The notes under the pieces are model-generated. The model worked only from the letters and a program-made list of their open reading frames with translations, made no database searches and had not been told where the DNA came from. A stretch of DNA of 64,000 bases from Campylobacter sp. CCS1377 (lineage in GTDB: Bacteria > Campylobacterota > Campylobacteria > Campylobacterales > Campylobacteraceae): assembly GCF_040008265.1 (NCBI RefSeq), contig NZ_CP155620.1, positions 124,001 through 188,000 of the forward strand, read 5' to 3'. This document shows positions 35,614 through 43,812 of the stretch, in pieces (the stretch's first letter is position 1; each line of letters begins with the position of its first letter). The translations under genes and the position numbers were made by a program.

Positions 35614-35632
35614 TTTGGAACGCTATTTGCTT
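35614..35632 (+). promoter_or_regulatory. Sigma-54 promoter of flgE
   Basis: TTTGGAACGCTATTTGCTT has the invariant GG (35617-35618) and GC (35629-35630) exactly 10 bp apart and matches the Campylobacter RpoN consensus GGAA-N6-TTGCTT. The predicted transcript starts near 35642, about 27 nt before the flgE ATG. Hook genes in C. jejuni are known RpoN/FlgSR targets. Confidence 0.85.
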
Positions 35633-35668
35633 GAGTTTTGCAACTCAATATTTTATAAAGGATTTAAC

Positions 35669-38191
35669 ATGATGAGATCTCTGTGGTCTGGAGTATCTGG
35701 ACTTCAAACACATCAAGTAGCAATGGATGTAGAAGGTAACAATATCGCCAATGTCAATACGACTGGTTTTAAATATTCTCGTGTGGATTTTGGAACAATG
35801 TTTAGTCAAACAGTAAAAATTGCAACAGGACCAAATGGTAATCAAGGTGGTCAGAATCCTTTACAAGTGGGACTTGGTTCTGCAGTAAATTCTACGACAA
35901 GAATTCATTCTCAAGGTTCTATTCAAAGTACTGAGAAAACCACCGATGTGGCGATAGAGGGTGATGGATTTTTTATGGTTTCTGATGATGGAGGTTTAAC
36001 TCGTTATCTTACAAGAAATGGGGACTTTAAGCTTGATGCGGCAGGAAATTTCGTTAATAATGCCGGTTATGTCGTGCAAGGTTGGAACCGTGATCCTATG
36101 AGTGGGCTTATAAACAACTCTGCATCTCCAACAAATATTTTCATCGATCCAGGTATGAATATCCCTGCGAAAATGAGTACAGAGCTTGCTATTAAAGCAA
36201 ATCTTAACAGTGGACTTAGCATAGGAAATGCGAAATCTCCTATTTATGCGCTTGATTCTGTGCACGGTTTTAATACCAAAAATGCTGAAACTATCAATGA
36301 AAATGATCCAAGCGAAACACAATTTTATACTACTGAAAAAAATGCAAATCAAATCATCGAAAAAGGTGTTGATGCTGGAAGTTTGTATAATGGAAATGGC
36401 GAAGGTTTAAATTTAAGAGATGGACAAGGAATTTGGGTAAGTTATGCAGATGCGAAATTTTCAACCAATACCGATAAAAATCCAGTTTTTAATCCTGATA
36501 GCAAACAAGATCAAAACAATGTTGTGTTTTGGGGAAATGAAGACAATCCTGTGACTTTAGATATCACTATCAATGGGGTGCATATTTATAATGAAAATAT
36601 TAAAAGCATAGACGAAGCCATTGCTTATATCAATACCTTTGCTATACCTGATGATAATAGAGATGGCACAGGGGTTAAAGCAACAAGAAATGCTGATGGC
36701 TCGGGTATTGATTTTGTTAATACCAATGCAGATGGCACTACAGACAATATGAAAAATATTGATTTAACTGTCAATGCAGGCAATGAAGCAGGTGAAATTC
36801 AAAATGTAACTTGGAACAATACTGATCAAAAATTTGAAGTAACTCTAACTCAAGCAGGACAAGATAGCGACTGGTTTCCGGATGCTATGGCAAATGCTGG
36901 GACAAATAATCATGTCCAAGTTATCACAGCCCATAAATATACATATAGCTCATCTCCTGTAGATATACCACCTATGAGCAACCCTGATGGTGGCCCTGCC
37001 TATAACCCTGCTGAAGCTGATACTCCTGGAAGTGCTTCGGCAAATTACCAAGATGCACTTATGGGAAGTTTATTAAATACCAATACAAGGGTATTTAGAA
37101 CTACTGAGGATTTAAGAGAGCTTTTGCAAAGAGATGCAAGATATGGGGTTGATTATGATGGAAGTGGCGATTTTAGTGGAGCTGGAGATGTTAATGGAGC
37201 GGTTAAGGTGACTGTAAATTCTTCAGGCGCTTTTGTGATTTCCAATCCAAACTCTCAAAGCGATATTGATAGTGATGGAGATAATACCTTAGATGGAAAA
37301 TCTAATCCAAAAGATATGAATTTTAATATTACTGCTTATAAGGATAAAGCCGGCACTGTAAGCACCAATGATGCCTTTACTAAGATTTTCAAAGGTTTTG
37401 ATGGTCCTATGACTGTGGGTTCAGCGATTAAAGAAAGTGAAGCAATGTATCTTAGCTCTTTTTCTGCAAGTTTGGATATATATGATTCTTTAGGATCAAA
37501 ACATACTATTGTTGTTGAATTTACTAAGCTTAATACTACAGCAGATGGTGGTAATGAATGGTCGATGATTATTAAAGTGCCTGAACCTGCAGAGATCAAT
37601 GCCACAGGCGAAGGTCCAAACAATATTATCGTGGGTAGTGCGAGATTTAACAATGATGGTTCTTTGGTTGCTTATAATCCAAAAACTATTAATTTCTCAC
37701 CAAATAACGGTGCAATGCCAAATCAACAAATCAAACTTTCTTTTGGTTCAAGCGGTGGTTTTGATGGTATAGTAAGTAATTCCCAACAATCAGCACTCAC
37801 AGCACAAAAAACTGATGGTTATGCCGGAGGTAGTTTGCAGCCTGAGTCTTTAAAAGTCGATGAAAGTGGTTATATTTGGGGTGAATTTACCAATGGACAG
37901 GCTTTGGCTTTAGCACAAATTGGTATCGCAAATGTTAGCAATAATGCAGGGCTTGAAGAAATTGGCGGAAATATGTTTAAACTTACTGCAAATTCTGGAG
38001 ATTTAATCATAGGTGAAGCAGGAACAGGCGGTCGTGGAAAAATGCATTCAAGTGCACTTGAGATGTCAAATGTGGATTTGAGTCGCTCTTTAACTCAACT
38101 TATCGTGGTGCAAAGGGGTTATCAAGCGAATTCAAAAACCATTTCAACTAGCGATCAAATGCTTAATACCTTACTTCAACTCAAACAATAA
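35669..38191 (+). CDS. flgE: Flagellar hook protein FlgE
   Basis: This 840-residue hook protein has the conserved N-terminal heptad region MMRSLWSGVSGLQTHQVAMD followed by VEGNNIANVNTTGFKYSR, and the C-terminal flagellar rod/hook motif SNVDLSRSLTQLIVVQRGYQ and TISTSDQMLNTLLQLKQ. The middle (about 250-600) is long, Asn/Asp/Gly-rich and likely surface exposed and variable. At 840 residues it is about twice the 400 residues of Salmonella FlgE, as is known for Campylobacter hooks. The start at 35669 has AAAGGA 6 bp before it. It is monocistronic, with a sigma-54 promoter before and a stem-loop after. Confidence 0.95.
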   Translation: MMRSLWSGVSGLQTHQVAMDVEGNNIANVNTTGFKYSRVDFGTMFSQTVKIATGPNGNQGGQNPLQVGLGSAVNSTTRIHSQGSIQSTEKTTDVAIEGDGFFMVSDDGGLTRYLTRNGDFKLDAAGNFVNNAGYVVQGWNRDPMSGLINNSASPTNIFIDPGMNIPAKMSTELAIKANLNSGLSIGNAKSPIYALDSVHGFNTKNAETINENDPSETQFYTTEKNANQIIEKGVDAGSLYNGNGEGLNLRDGQGIWVSYADAKFSTNTDKNPVFNPDSKQDQNNVVFWGNEDNPVTLDITINGVHIYNENIKSIDEAIAYINTFAIPDDNRDGTGVKATRNADGSGIDFVNTNADGTTDNMKNIDLTVNAGNEAGEIQNVTWNNTDQKFEVTLTQAGQDSDWFPDAMANAGTNNHVQVITAHKYTYSSSPVDIPPMSNPDGGPAYNPAEADTPGSASANYQDALMGSLLNTNTRVFRTTEDLRELLQRDARYGVDYDGSGDFSGAGDVNGAVKVTVNSSGAFVISNPNSQSDIDSDGDNTLDGKSNPKDMNFNITAYKDKAGTVSTNDAFTKIFKGFDGPMTVGSAIKESEAMYLSSFSASLDIYDSLGSKHTIVVEFTKLNTTADGGNEWSMIIKVPEPAEINATGEGPNNIIVGSARFNNDGSLVAYNPKTINFSPNNGAMPNQQIKLSFGSSGGFDGIVSNSQQSALTAQKTDGYAGGSLQPESLKVDESGYIWGEFTNGQALALAQIGIANVSNNAGLEEIGGNMFKLTANSGDLIIGEAGTGGRGKMHSSALEMSNVDLSRSLTQLIVVQRGYQANSKTISTSDQMLNTLLQLKQ

Positions 38192-38200
38192 TTTTTTAAC

Positions 38201-38228
38201 AGTCAAGCTTAGTGCTTGGCTATTTTTG
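38201..38228 (+). terminator. Terminator of flgE
   Basis: AGTCAAGC, loop TTAGT, then GCTTGGCT form an 8-bp stem (one G-T pair), followed by a TATTTTT run. It lies 10 bp after the flgE stop. Confidence 0.8.
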
Positions 38229-38485
38229 GTTTGTGATTGTTTTAAGTTTTGGTGAGTTTTTGTTCTTTTAAATTTTTGTATTTTGTGAAAATTTTTGGCG
38301 AATTTGCTTTGTTAAAGAGTTATGAAATTTTTAAGAATTTTGTTTTTCGAGCTTTAAATTTATATTTTATTTAAAGTTTTGAATTCGCTTTGGATATTGA
38401 AATTTCGGTGCTTAGAAATAAGATAAAATCAATGCTAATTTTCCAAATGAAACAAAAATGTAATTTGTGTTAAATATTTTAAACT

Positions 38486-38591
38486 TAAATCTAGCTTTAC
38501 AAGTCTATGATTATAGCTTTGTAATACTAGATTTATAGACTTGACCTTCAATCTATTGCTAACCTGCTCTCTTTTTCGTTGAGCGGGTTGC
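38486..38591. ncRNA. Candidate structured RNA with alternative stems
   Basis: TAAATCTAG (38486-38494) pairs with CTAGATTTA (38527-38535). Inside it TTACAA (38497-38502) pairs with TTGTAA (38519-38524), and CTAT with ATAG (38505-38508 and 38513-38516), giving a long interrupted stem. CAAGTCTAT (38500-38508) can instead pair with ATAGACTTG (38535-38543), which would break that stem. AACCTGCTC (38561-38569) pairs over 9 bp, one of them G-T, with GAGCGGGTT (38581-38589). Transcription and strand are unknown, so an untranscribed repeat is equally possible. Confidence 0.3.
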
Positions 38592-38680
38592 AATTTTCTT
38601 TAAGCTAAAATTTTGTTTTTTTGATATAAAATTACGCCCAGAGTTTCATTTCCTTTGATTATTATAATTACAACTTCAAT

Positions 38681-38691
38681 CCCCCCCCCCC
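38681..38691. repeat. 11-base poly-C (poly-G on the minus strand) tract
   Basis: This is the only long G/C homopolymer in the window. In Campylobacter such tracts of 8 or more change length by slipped-strand mispairing and switch genes on and off. Here it is flanked by TTCAAT (38675-38680) and ATTGAA (38699-38704) and by a wider 10-bp inverted repeat AGAGTTTCAT / ATGAAACTCT (38640-38649, 38716-38725). With 10 instead of 11 Gs the minus-strand frame ATG-ATG-GGG would stay open for about 31 codons; at 11 it stops after six. No gene is clearly controlled by it. Confidence 0.75.
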
Positions 38692-38832
38692 ATCATAGAT
38701 TGAATGTTTTACATTATGAAACTCTAGAGGGAAGCTCCTTCCCTCGCTTTAAACTAAATTTCCTAAACTTCTTTTTATTAATTGACTATAATCTTTAGAT
38801 GATTTATGATTTTTATCAAAGCAAAGGAAAAA

Positions 38833-39122
38833 ATGCAAACCATAACTTTACAAGCAAATGAAGAGCAACTTAGCAAACTTTTAGAGCTTTTTAAAGAGCT
38901 AAATATCAGCTACGAGATAGAAGCAGATGGATATGAAAAGCTTTTAAGCGAATGTGAAAGCGGTAAAACTTGAGAGCAAACCTCACAAAGCTTTGGCTGA
39001 TTATGAAAGCGGGAAGGCTAGGCTAACGCCTTTGGGCAGTGGGTGGCTATGATGCAAATTTAGAGAGTGATATATTTACCGATGAGTTAAATTTGTGTTG
39101 TCTTTTACTCAAGGTGCGGTAG
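38833..39122 (+). pseudogene. Broken antitoxin-like gene
   Basis: An ATG at 38833 with an AAAGGAAA ribosome site opens a 46-residue frame (MQTITLQANEEQLSKLLELF, continuing to ECESGKT) that stops at 38971-38973. After a short partial duplication (YEKLLSECESGK, then ADYESGKARLTPLGSG) the sequence returns in another frame as YDANLESDIFTDELN up to 39122. The N-terminal style is that of small type II antitoxins. The stop and at least one frameshift show that the full antitoxin is lost, although the first 46 codons could still be translated. The toxin-like remnant follows. Confidence 0.55.
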
Positions 39123-39333
39123 TTTAAGGGCTAAAAATACCTTAAAAAGAATTGCGTAAGGCTTGACGGGGCTTGATTTTATGCCTTATAAATTCAGAAA
39201 ATCTTTTATTTTTGATGATGAAAATATAAGAGATTTTATCTTTAAAGGTTATGTGATACCTTATAAAATCGACAAGGAAAAAGACTTAATCATCATTTTA
39301 GACATTTATAAAGAAAATTTGCTTGATTTTTGA
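39121..39333 (+). pseudogene. RelE/ParE-family toxin remnant with internal stop
   Basis: The frame from 39121 reads SLRAKNTLKRIA, a TAA stop at 39157-39159, then GLTGLDFMPYKFRKSFIFDD, ENIRDFIFKGYVIPYKI and DLIIILDIYKENLLDF to the TGA at 39331-39333. The C-terminal part (RKSFIFDDENIRDF, YVIPYKI, LIIILDIYKENL) is the RelE/ParE toxin pattern. The stop appears to replace a Gln codon. Sequence upstream of 39121 does not give a good toxin N-terminus in any frame. A 50-codon internal ORF from ATG 39181 remains but lacks half the fold, so the toxin is presumed dead. Confidence 0.65.
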
Positions 39334-40097
39334 TTTATCTTTAAATTTAAGCTTTTTTAAAGAAAGTGCAATTTTTGTGCTTATTTTAATTTATTGTCGA
39401 TAATTACAATCAAATTCGAGGGACTTCTTGTGTCCCACTTATTTTTATGATTTTCAAGAGTTTTTGTTGTTTTTAGAATATTTTTATTGATACAGTTACA
39501 ATTAAATTCAAAAGGGCTTCCTGGTAGCCCACCTTTTTTAATATTGCTTCAAAATTTCTTCATCAAGCATTTTGATTAAATCTAAACAATAATTCTATTC
39601 TTAGGATTAAGTCCTGTGGATGCTTTCAATTTTTGTAGTTAATCTTAGAAAGCTTTTGCTATTTTTGTTGTTTTTATAAAATATTTTCCTAGCGATAATT
39701 CCTATTCCTTAAATTTTGAATAGACTAAGAACTATATCTAAACTTTATATATTCCTAAAACACAACTTATTTCCATTTTCAAAAATAAATTTCTATTGCA
39801 TTGATCATAATGTGTAAAATTAATATTTTTTAAATTCATCGCAAAATTTTACACCTTATTTTATTTGATAAGATAAATAATTGCTCCTAAGCCTATACAA
39901 GAAAGATGCTGATGGGATAAAATTCTTTTTTAATTTTTTTATCATTGGAATTTTATCCATCTGTTAAATTTACTATCAAGTTTATTTCTGGAAATGATTT
40001 CTATTGTGGCGATTTTTTCTGTAAGTTTAAAATTTATGTGTTTTTTATGAAAATAATTTAATAAAGTAGCTTGAAATAATTTTTTGCAAGAATTTAA
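39334..40097. other. AT-rich spacer with decayed sequence between the toxin remnant and dcuA
   Basis: No intact gene is seen. Two hairpin repeat units lie at 39399-39540. On the minus strand near 39542-39622, codons for ASTGLNPKNRII and then, after a frameshift, LDLIKMLDEEILKQY up to a stop look like the end of a decayed gene of unknown family. The rest (39650-40090) is low-complexity AT-rich sequence that probably includes no promoter for dcuA, which reads toward it. Confidence 0.5.
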
Positions 40098-40117
40098 CCC
40101 TTTCCAAAAGGAAAGGG
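40098..40117 (-). terminator. Terminator after dcuA
   Basis: CCCTTTCC, loop AAAA and GGAAAGGG form a perfect 8-bp stem, 6 bp beyond the dcuA stop. A T-run follows it on the plus strand (AAATTTTT), and only TTAAATTC on the minus strand. It is the likely end of the aspA-dcuA transcript. Confidence 0.65.
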
Positions 40118-40123
40118 AAATTT

Positions 40124-41461
40124 TTAAGCAAATAAAGGAGCCACTAAAAATCCTAGTGCAACAGCGATGATGATCGCTACAACGCCTGGGATAAAGAAAG
40201 CGTGGTTAAAGATAAATTTGCCAATTCTAGTTGTGCCTGTATCGTCCATTTGAACCGCACCCAAAAGTGTAGGATAAGTTGGTAAAACGAAAAGTGCAGA
40301 AACTGCAGCAAAACAAGCAACTAGCATATAAGAATCACCTGTATTAGTAGCACTGATTCCTAATGCTGCAATGATAACTGGAACAATAGCTTTTGCAGTA
40401 GCTGCTTGAGAATATAAAAGCATACTTGCAAAGAAGAATGCCACAGCAAGCATAGCAGGAGCTTGTTTAACCCAATCTCCTGCTACTTCTTTAATAGCTG
40501 TTTCATGTCCTGCAACAAAAGTATTTCCAAGCCAAGCCACACCAAATACACAAACACAAGCAGTCATACCGCTTTTAAATACGCTTGTATCTAAAATTTT
40601 AGCCGGTTCAACTTTGCAAAGCCAAGTGATTAGTGCTGCAGCAGTAAGCAAGAAACTCATAATCGCTGCATCTCTTGGCACAACAACAGGATCAATCCAC
40701 TTGATGTTGCTTGAAATTGCGGTAGCATAAAGTACAACAGCTAAAACGGTGATTAGAAAAATTGCAACTGAAAGTTTTGCACCTGGTTTATCTTCGCCAG
40801 CTAAAACCTCGCCTGCATCTTTTACAAGCCCAGCTTTTAATCTTTCTTGATACACAGGATCTTTACTTAAATCCATAGGAGTGATAAGACTTACAATGAA
40901 AGCTGTAAGCATGCAAGCAACAAAGGTTGTTACGATCCAAATTCCAATTAAAGTTGGATAGTTCCAACCCAAAGGCTCTAAAACACCACTCATATAAACA
41001 ACTGCAGCACTTACAGGAGATGCAGTAATACCGATTTGCGAAGATACAACCATTAATGAAAGTGGCGCACTAGGTTTGATGTTTTGAGATTTTGCAACAT
41101 CTACAACAACTGGCATTAAAGAAAATACTGCATTTCCGGTTCCTGCTAAAATAGTAAGCAACCAACCACAAGCTGGAGCAAGATAGTTGATAAATCTAGG
41201 ATGTTTTCTTAAAACTTTTTCAGTTACTCTAACCATATAATCAAGCCCGCCAGCTTGCTGCATAGCAGAAATTGCAGCAATAGCTGCTGCAATGATTAAA
41301 ATAACATCCCAAGGAATATTTCCTGGTTTCATTCCTAAAACAAGACCTAAAACAACAACGCCAAGTCCACCTGCATAACCAATGGCAATACCACCTAAGC
41401 GTATACCGATGAAAATAGCACCCAAAAAGACGATTAATTGTAAAATCAGCATAAGATCCAT
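40124..41461 (-). CDS. dcuA: Anaerobic C4-dicarboxylate transporter DcuA
   Basis: This 445-residue membrane protein has 10-12 hydrophobic segments and the Dcu family pattern: FIGIRLGGIAIGYAGGLGVV at the N-terminus, AAIAAISAMQQAGGLDYMV, and LAGTGNAVFSLMPVV. It exchanges aspartate or fumarate for succinate across the inner membrane. It lies 13 bp after aspA, so the operon imports aspartate, deaminates it to fumarate and can export succinate. Dcu proteins are known to support amino-acid-driven growth under low oxygen in C. jejuni. Confidence 0.95.
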   Translation of the reverse strand: MDLMLILQLIVFLGAIFIGIRLGGIAIGYAGGLGVVVLGLVLGMKPGNIPWDVILIIAAAIAAISAMQQAGGLDYMVRVTEKVLRKHPRFINYLAPACGWLLTILAGTGNAVFSLMPVVVDVAKSQNIKPSAPLSLMVVSSQIGITASPVSAAVVYMSGVLEPLGWNYPTLIGIWIVTTFVACMLTAFIVSLITPMDLSKDPVYQERLKAGLVKDAGEVLAGEDKPGAKLSVAIFLITVLAVVLYATAISSNIKWIDPVVVPRDAAIMSFLLTAAALITWLCKVEPAKILDTSVFKSGMTACVCVFGVAWLGNTFVAGHETAIKEVAGDWVKQAPAMLAVAFFFASMLLYSQAATAKAIVPVIIAALGISATNTGDSYMLVACFAAVSALFVLPTYPTLLGAVQMDDTGTTRIGKFIFNHAFFIPGVVAIIIAVALGFLVAPLFA

Positions 41462-41474
41462 TTTTAACTCCTAA

Positions 41475-42887
41475 TTAAGCTTTTCTTTTCTCTGTCATTT
41501 GAGGATTTAGCATATTTTCAGGTGTTAAAATTTTATCAATCTCTTCTTTTGGAAGATAACCTCTTTCTAAACAAATATCACCTACTGCTTTTCCAGTTTG
41601 CAAAGCTTCTTTAGCAATGCTTGCAGATTTTTCATAGCCAAGTACTGGATTAAATGCTGTAACGATACCGATAGAATTTAATACCATTTTTTTGCAAGCT
41701 TCTGGATTAGCTTTTAAGCCTTTTACTGCTTTTTGTGCTAGAGTTTTCATCGCATTTTCAAGCAATACAATAGAATTGAAAAGCCCATAAGCAATTCCTG
41801 GTTCAAAAGCGTTAAGTTCAAATTCGCCTCTTTCAGAGCAAAGCATGATGGTTACATCATTTCCAATTACTTCATAGCAAGCTTCGCCTACTGCTTCGCA
41901 AATTACAGGATTTACTTTACCTGGCATAATAGAACTTCCTGGTTGCATAGCAGGTAAAGTGATTTCGCCGAGTCCGCATCTTGGACCTGAATTCATTAAT
42001 CTTAAGTCGTTGGCAATTTTAGAAAGTCTAACAGCTGCAGTTTTTAAAGCACCGCTTACAAAAACAAAATCTGCAGTATCTTGAGTTGCGGCGATTAAAT
42101 CTTTTGCTGGTTTAAAATCTACACCTGTGATTTCTTTTAATTTTTGTTCTACTTTTACTTTATAATCTGGGTGGCAGTTAATTCCTGTCCCAATCGCAGT
42201 TGCACCTAAATTTAAAACTGTCATTACCTCTCTTGCAGCGGTAAGTTTTTCTATGTCACTTTGAATGTAGCTTGCAAAAGCGTTGAAAGTATTACCTAGC
42301 GTTGTTGGTACAGCATCTTCAAGCTCTGTTCTACCCATTTTAATCATATCTTTGTATTCTTTGGCTTTTACTAAAAGCTCACTTTTTAATTCTTCCATAG
42401 CTTTTAATAAATCTCCAAGTTTAGCATGAGTTGCTACTTTAATGGAGCTTGGATAAGTGTCGTTTGTTGATTGTCCTAGGTTTGTGTGATCGTTTGGATG
42501 AAGGTATTGATATTCACCTTTTTTGTGTCCCATGCTTTCTAATGCAATGTTAGTTAAAACTTCATTAACATTCATATTAGTTGAAGTTCCAGCACCACCT
42601 TGGATCATATCTACAACAAATTGATCTATAAATTCGCCATTTATTAATCTATCACAAGCTTTCGCAATAGCATCAGCCTTATCGGCATCAAGAACTCCTA
42701 ATTCTTTATTGCTTAGGGCAGCAGCTTTTTTTACTTGCGCAAAAGCCTTAACAAAATAAGGGTAATTTTTTAGACTTCTTCCACTCATATGGAAGTTTTC
42801 TAGCGCTCTAAAAGTTTGCACGCCATAATACACATCATCAGAAATTTCAAGTTCTCCAATGAAATCATGTTCTTTTCTTGTTCCCAT
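41475..42887 (-). CDS. aspA: Aspartate ammonia-lyase AspA
   Basis: This 470-residue member of the fumarase/aspartase superfamily carries the signature GSSIMPGKVNP (catalytic Ser region, about 317-327), plus GAGTSTNMNVNEVLTNIA and HPNDHTNLGQSTNDTYPS, which form the active site with two other subunits. It deaminates aspartate to fumarate and ammonia, key for this asaccharolytic group. An AAAGG ribosome site lies 6 bp before the ATG. It is first in the operon with dcuA. Confidence 0.96.
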   Translation of the reverse strand: MGTRKEHDFIGELEISDDVYYGVQTFRALENFHMSGRSLKNYPYFVKAFAQVKKAAALSNKELGVLDADKADAIAKACDRLINGEFIDQFVVDMIQGGAGTSTNMNVNEVLTNIALESMGHKKGEYQYLHPNDHTNLGQSTNDTYPSSIKVATHAKLGDLLKAMEELKSELLVKAKEYKDMIKMGRTELEDAVPTTLGNTFNAFASYIQSDIEKLTAAREVMTVLNLGATAIGTGINCHPDYKVKVEQKLKEITGVDFKPAKDLIAATQDTADFVFVSGALKTAAVRLSKIANDLRLMNSGPRCGLGEITLPAMQPGSSIMPGKVNPVICEAVGEACYEVIGNDVTIMLCSERGEFELNAFEPGIAYGLFNSIVLLENAMKTLAQKAVKGLKANPEACKKMVLNSIGIVTAFNPVLGYEKSASIAKEALQTGKAVGDICLERGYLPKEEIDKILTPENMLNPQMTEKRKA

Positions 42888-42995
42888 GATAAACCTTTCT
42901 AAAAAAGATATTGTAAGAAATAAATCTTACTTGCTGTAATATTAACACTCATAATTTTAATTTTAGTTTAAAAATTTAGTCTTTCTAGATCCAAT

Positions 42996-43020
42996 AAAAA
43001 GGACTTTTTGAGTCCTTTTT
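42996..43020. terminator. Perfect terminator-like hairpin between divergent aspA and ung
   Basis: AAAAAGGACT (42996-43005), loop TTTTG, AGTCCTTTTT (43011-43020) gives a 10-bp perfect stem with a U-run on both strands. It sits upstream of both neighbouring genes, where no annotated transcript should end, so it may close an unannotated small RNA or attenuate leader transcripts. Confidence 0.7.
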
Positions 43021-43110
43021 ATAACTCAAACTATGGTAAATTTTAAGTTTAATGTGTTATATTGCCATAATTATTTTATTTAAAATAAATTTTTATTTCA
43101 TGGAAGATAT

Positions 43111-43812
43111 ATGGAAAATCTTAAAATTGAGCTAGAAAAAATCAAAATGAATCCTGAATGGAAAGAATTTTTAAAAGATGAATTTTGCAAAGATTATTTT
43201 TTAGAAATAAAAAAACACTACAAACAAGCTTTAGATGAAAGAAAGGTGATATATCCACCTTCTAATTTAACTTTTAATGCTTTTAATCTCACTCCTTTAA
43301 ATTCCTTAAAAGTTGTTCTTTTAGGGCAAGATCCTTACCATCAACCGCATCAAGCGATGGGGCTTAGTTTTTCTGTGCCTTGTGGAGTGCGAATTCCGCC
43401 TAGTCTTTTAAATATTTATAAAGAATTACAAGCAGATTTAGGCATTAAAATTCATCATAATGGAGATTTGAGTGCTTGGGCAAGACAAGGAGTTTTGCTT
43501 TTAAATTCTATACTTAGCGTAGAAGCAAATAAACCAGCAAGCCATAGTTCTTGGGGTTGGCAAGAATTTAGTGATGCGGTAATTTCGCGTTTGAGTGAGC
43601 AAAAGCAGGGTTTGATTTTTTTACTCTGGGGCAATTATGCAAAAAGCAAAAAAGTTTTGATTGATACATGCAAGCATTTTGTATTAGAGGCAGCACATCC
43701 AAGTCCTTTAGCTAGGAGTGGTTTTTTAGGATGTAGGCATTTTTCTAAAACAAATCAGCTTTTGGAAAATCAAGGTAAAGAGAAGATAGAGTGGGATTTG
43801 GGTAAGTTTTAA
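43111..43812 (+). CDS. ung: Uracil-DNA glycosylase
   Basis: This 233-residue family 1 UDG removes uracil from DNA. It has the water-activating motif LLGQDPYHQPHQAMGLSFSV (about 71-90), the uracil-binding stretch VLLLNSILSVEANKPASHS (about 128-146), IFLLWGNYAKSKK and the DNA-minor-groove loop EAAHPSPLARSGFLGCRHF (about 194-212). Length is standard. It stands alone with a weak GGAAG ribosome site. Confidence 0.97.
   Translation: MENLKIELEKIKMNPEWKEFLKDEFCKDYFLEIKKHYKQALDERKVIYPPSNLTFNAFNLTPLNSLKVVLLGQDPYHQPHQAMGLSFSVPCGVRIPPSLLNIYKELQADLGIKIHHNGDLSAWARQGVLLLNSILSVEANKPASHSSWGWQEFSDAVISRLSEQKQGLIFLLWGNYAKSKKVLIDTCKHFVLEAAHPSPLARSGFLGCRHFSKTNQLLENQGKEKIEWDLGKF

Larger units (their letters stand above)
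38229..38832. other. Gene-free AT-rich tract with structured repeats and a poly-C run
   Basis: No ORF of convincing length is present on either strand. The stretch holds nested stems at 38486-38543, another stem at 38561-38589, an 11-C homopolymer at 38681-38691 enclosed by inverted repeats, and an 8-bp perfect hairpin at 38727-38745. These are listed separately. Confidence 0.7.
38658..39540. repeat. Family of three short hairpin/poly-G repeat units
   Basis: Three segments share a core reading, on the minus strand, roughly GAATTTGATTGTAATTAT. They are at 38658-38700 (the core follows the poly-G run), 39399-39440 (the core follows a GGGAC/GTCCC hairpin, 39420-39436) and 39490-39540 (the core follows a GGGCT/AGCCC hairpin, 39514-39530). 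Copies two and three are about 90 bp apart. A further hairpin, GAGGGAAG-CTC-CTTCCCTC (38727-38745), has a similar design. The interval given spans all copies, including the broken toxin-antitoxin locus. Confidence 0.5.

Noticed and set aside
37336-37653. Minus-strand ORF of 105 codons within flgE
   Set aside because: It lies wholly inside a well-supported gene on the other strand and has no family features.
38681-38704. Phase-variable surface gene at the poly-C tract
   Set aside because: Neither strand shows a long frame on both sides of the tract for any tract length; only about 31 codons open at best.
39399-39540. CRISPR array
   Set aside because: Only two to three imperfect units with hairpins and unequal spacing; no regular repeat-spacer pattern and no cas genes.
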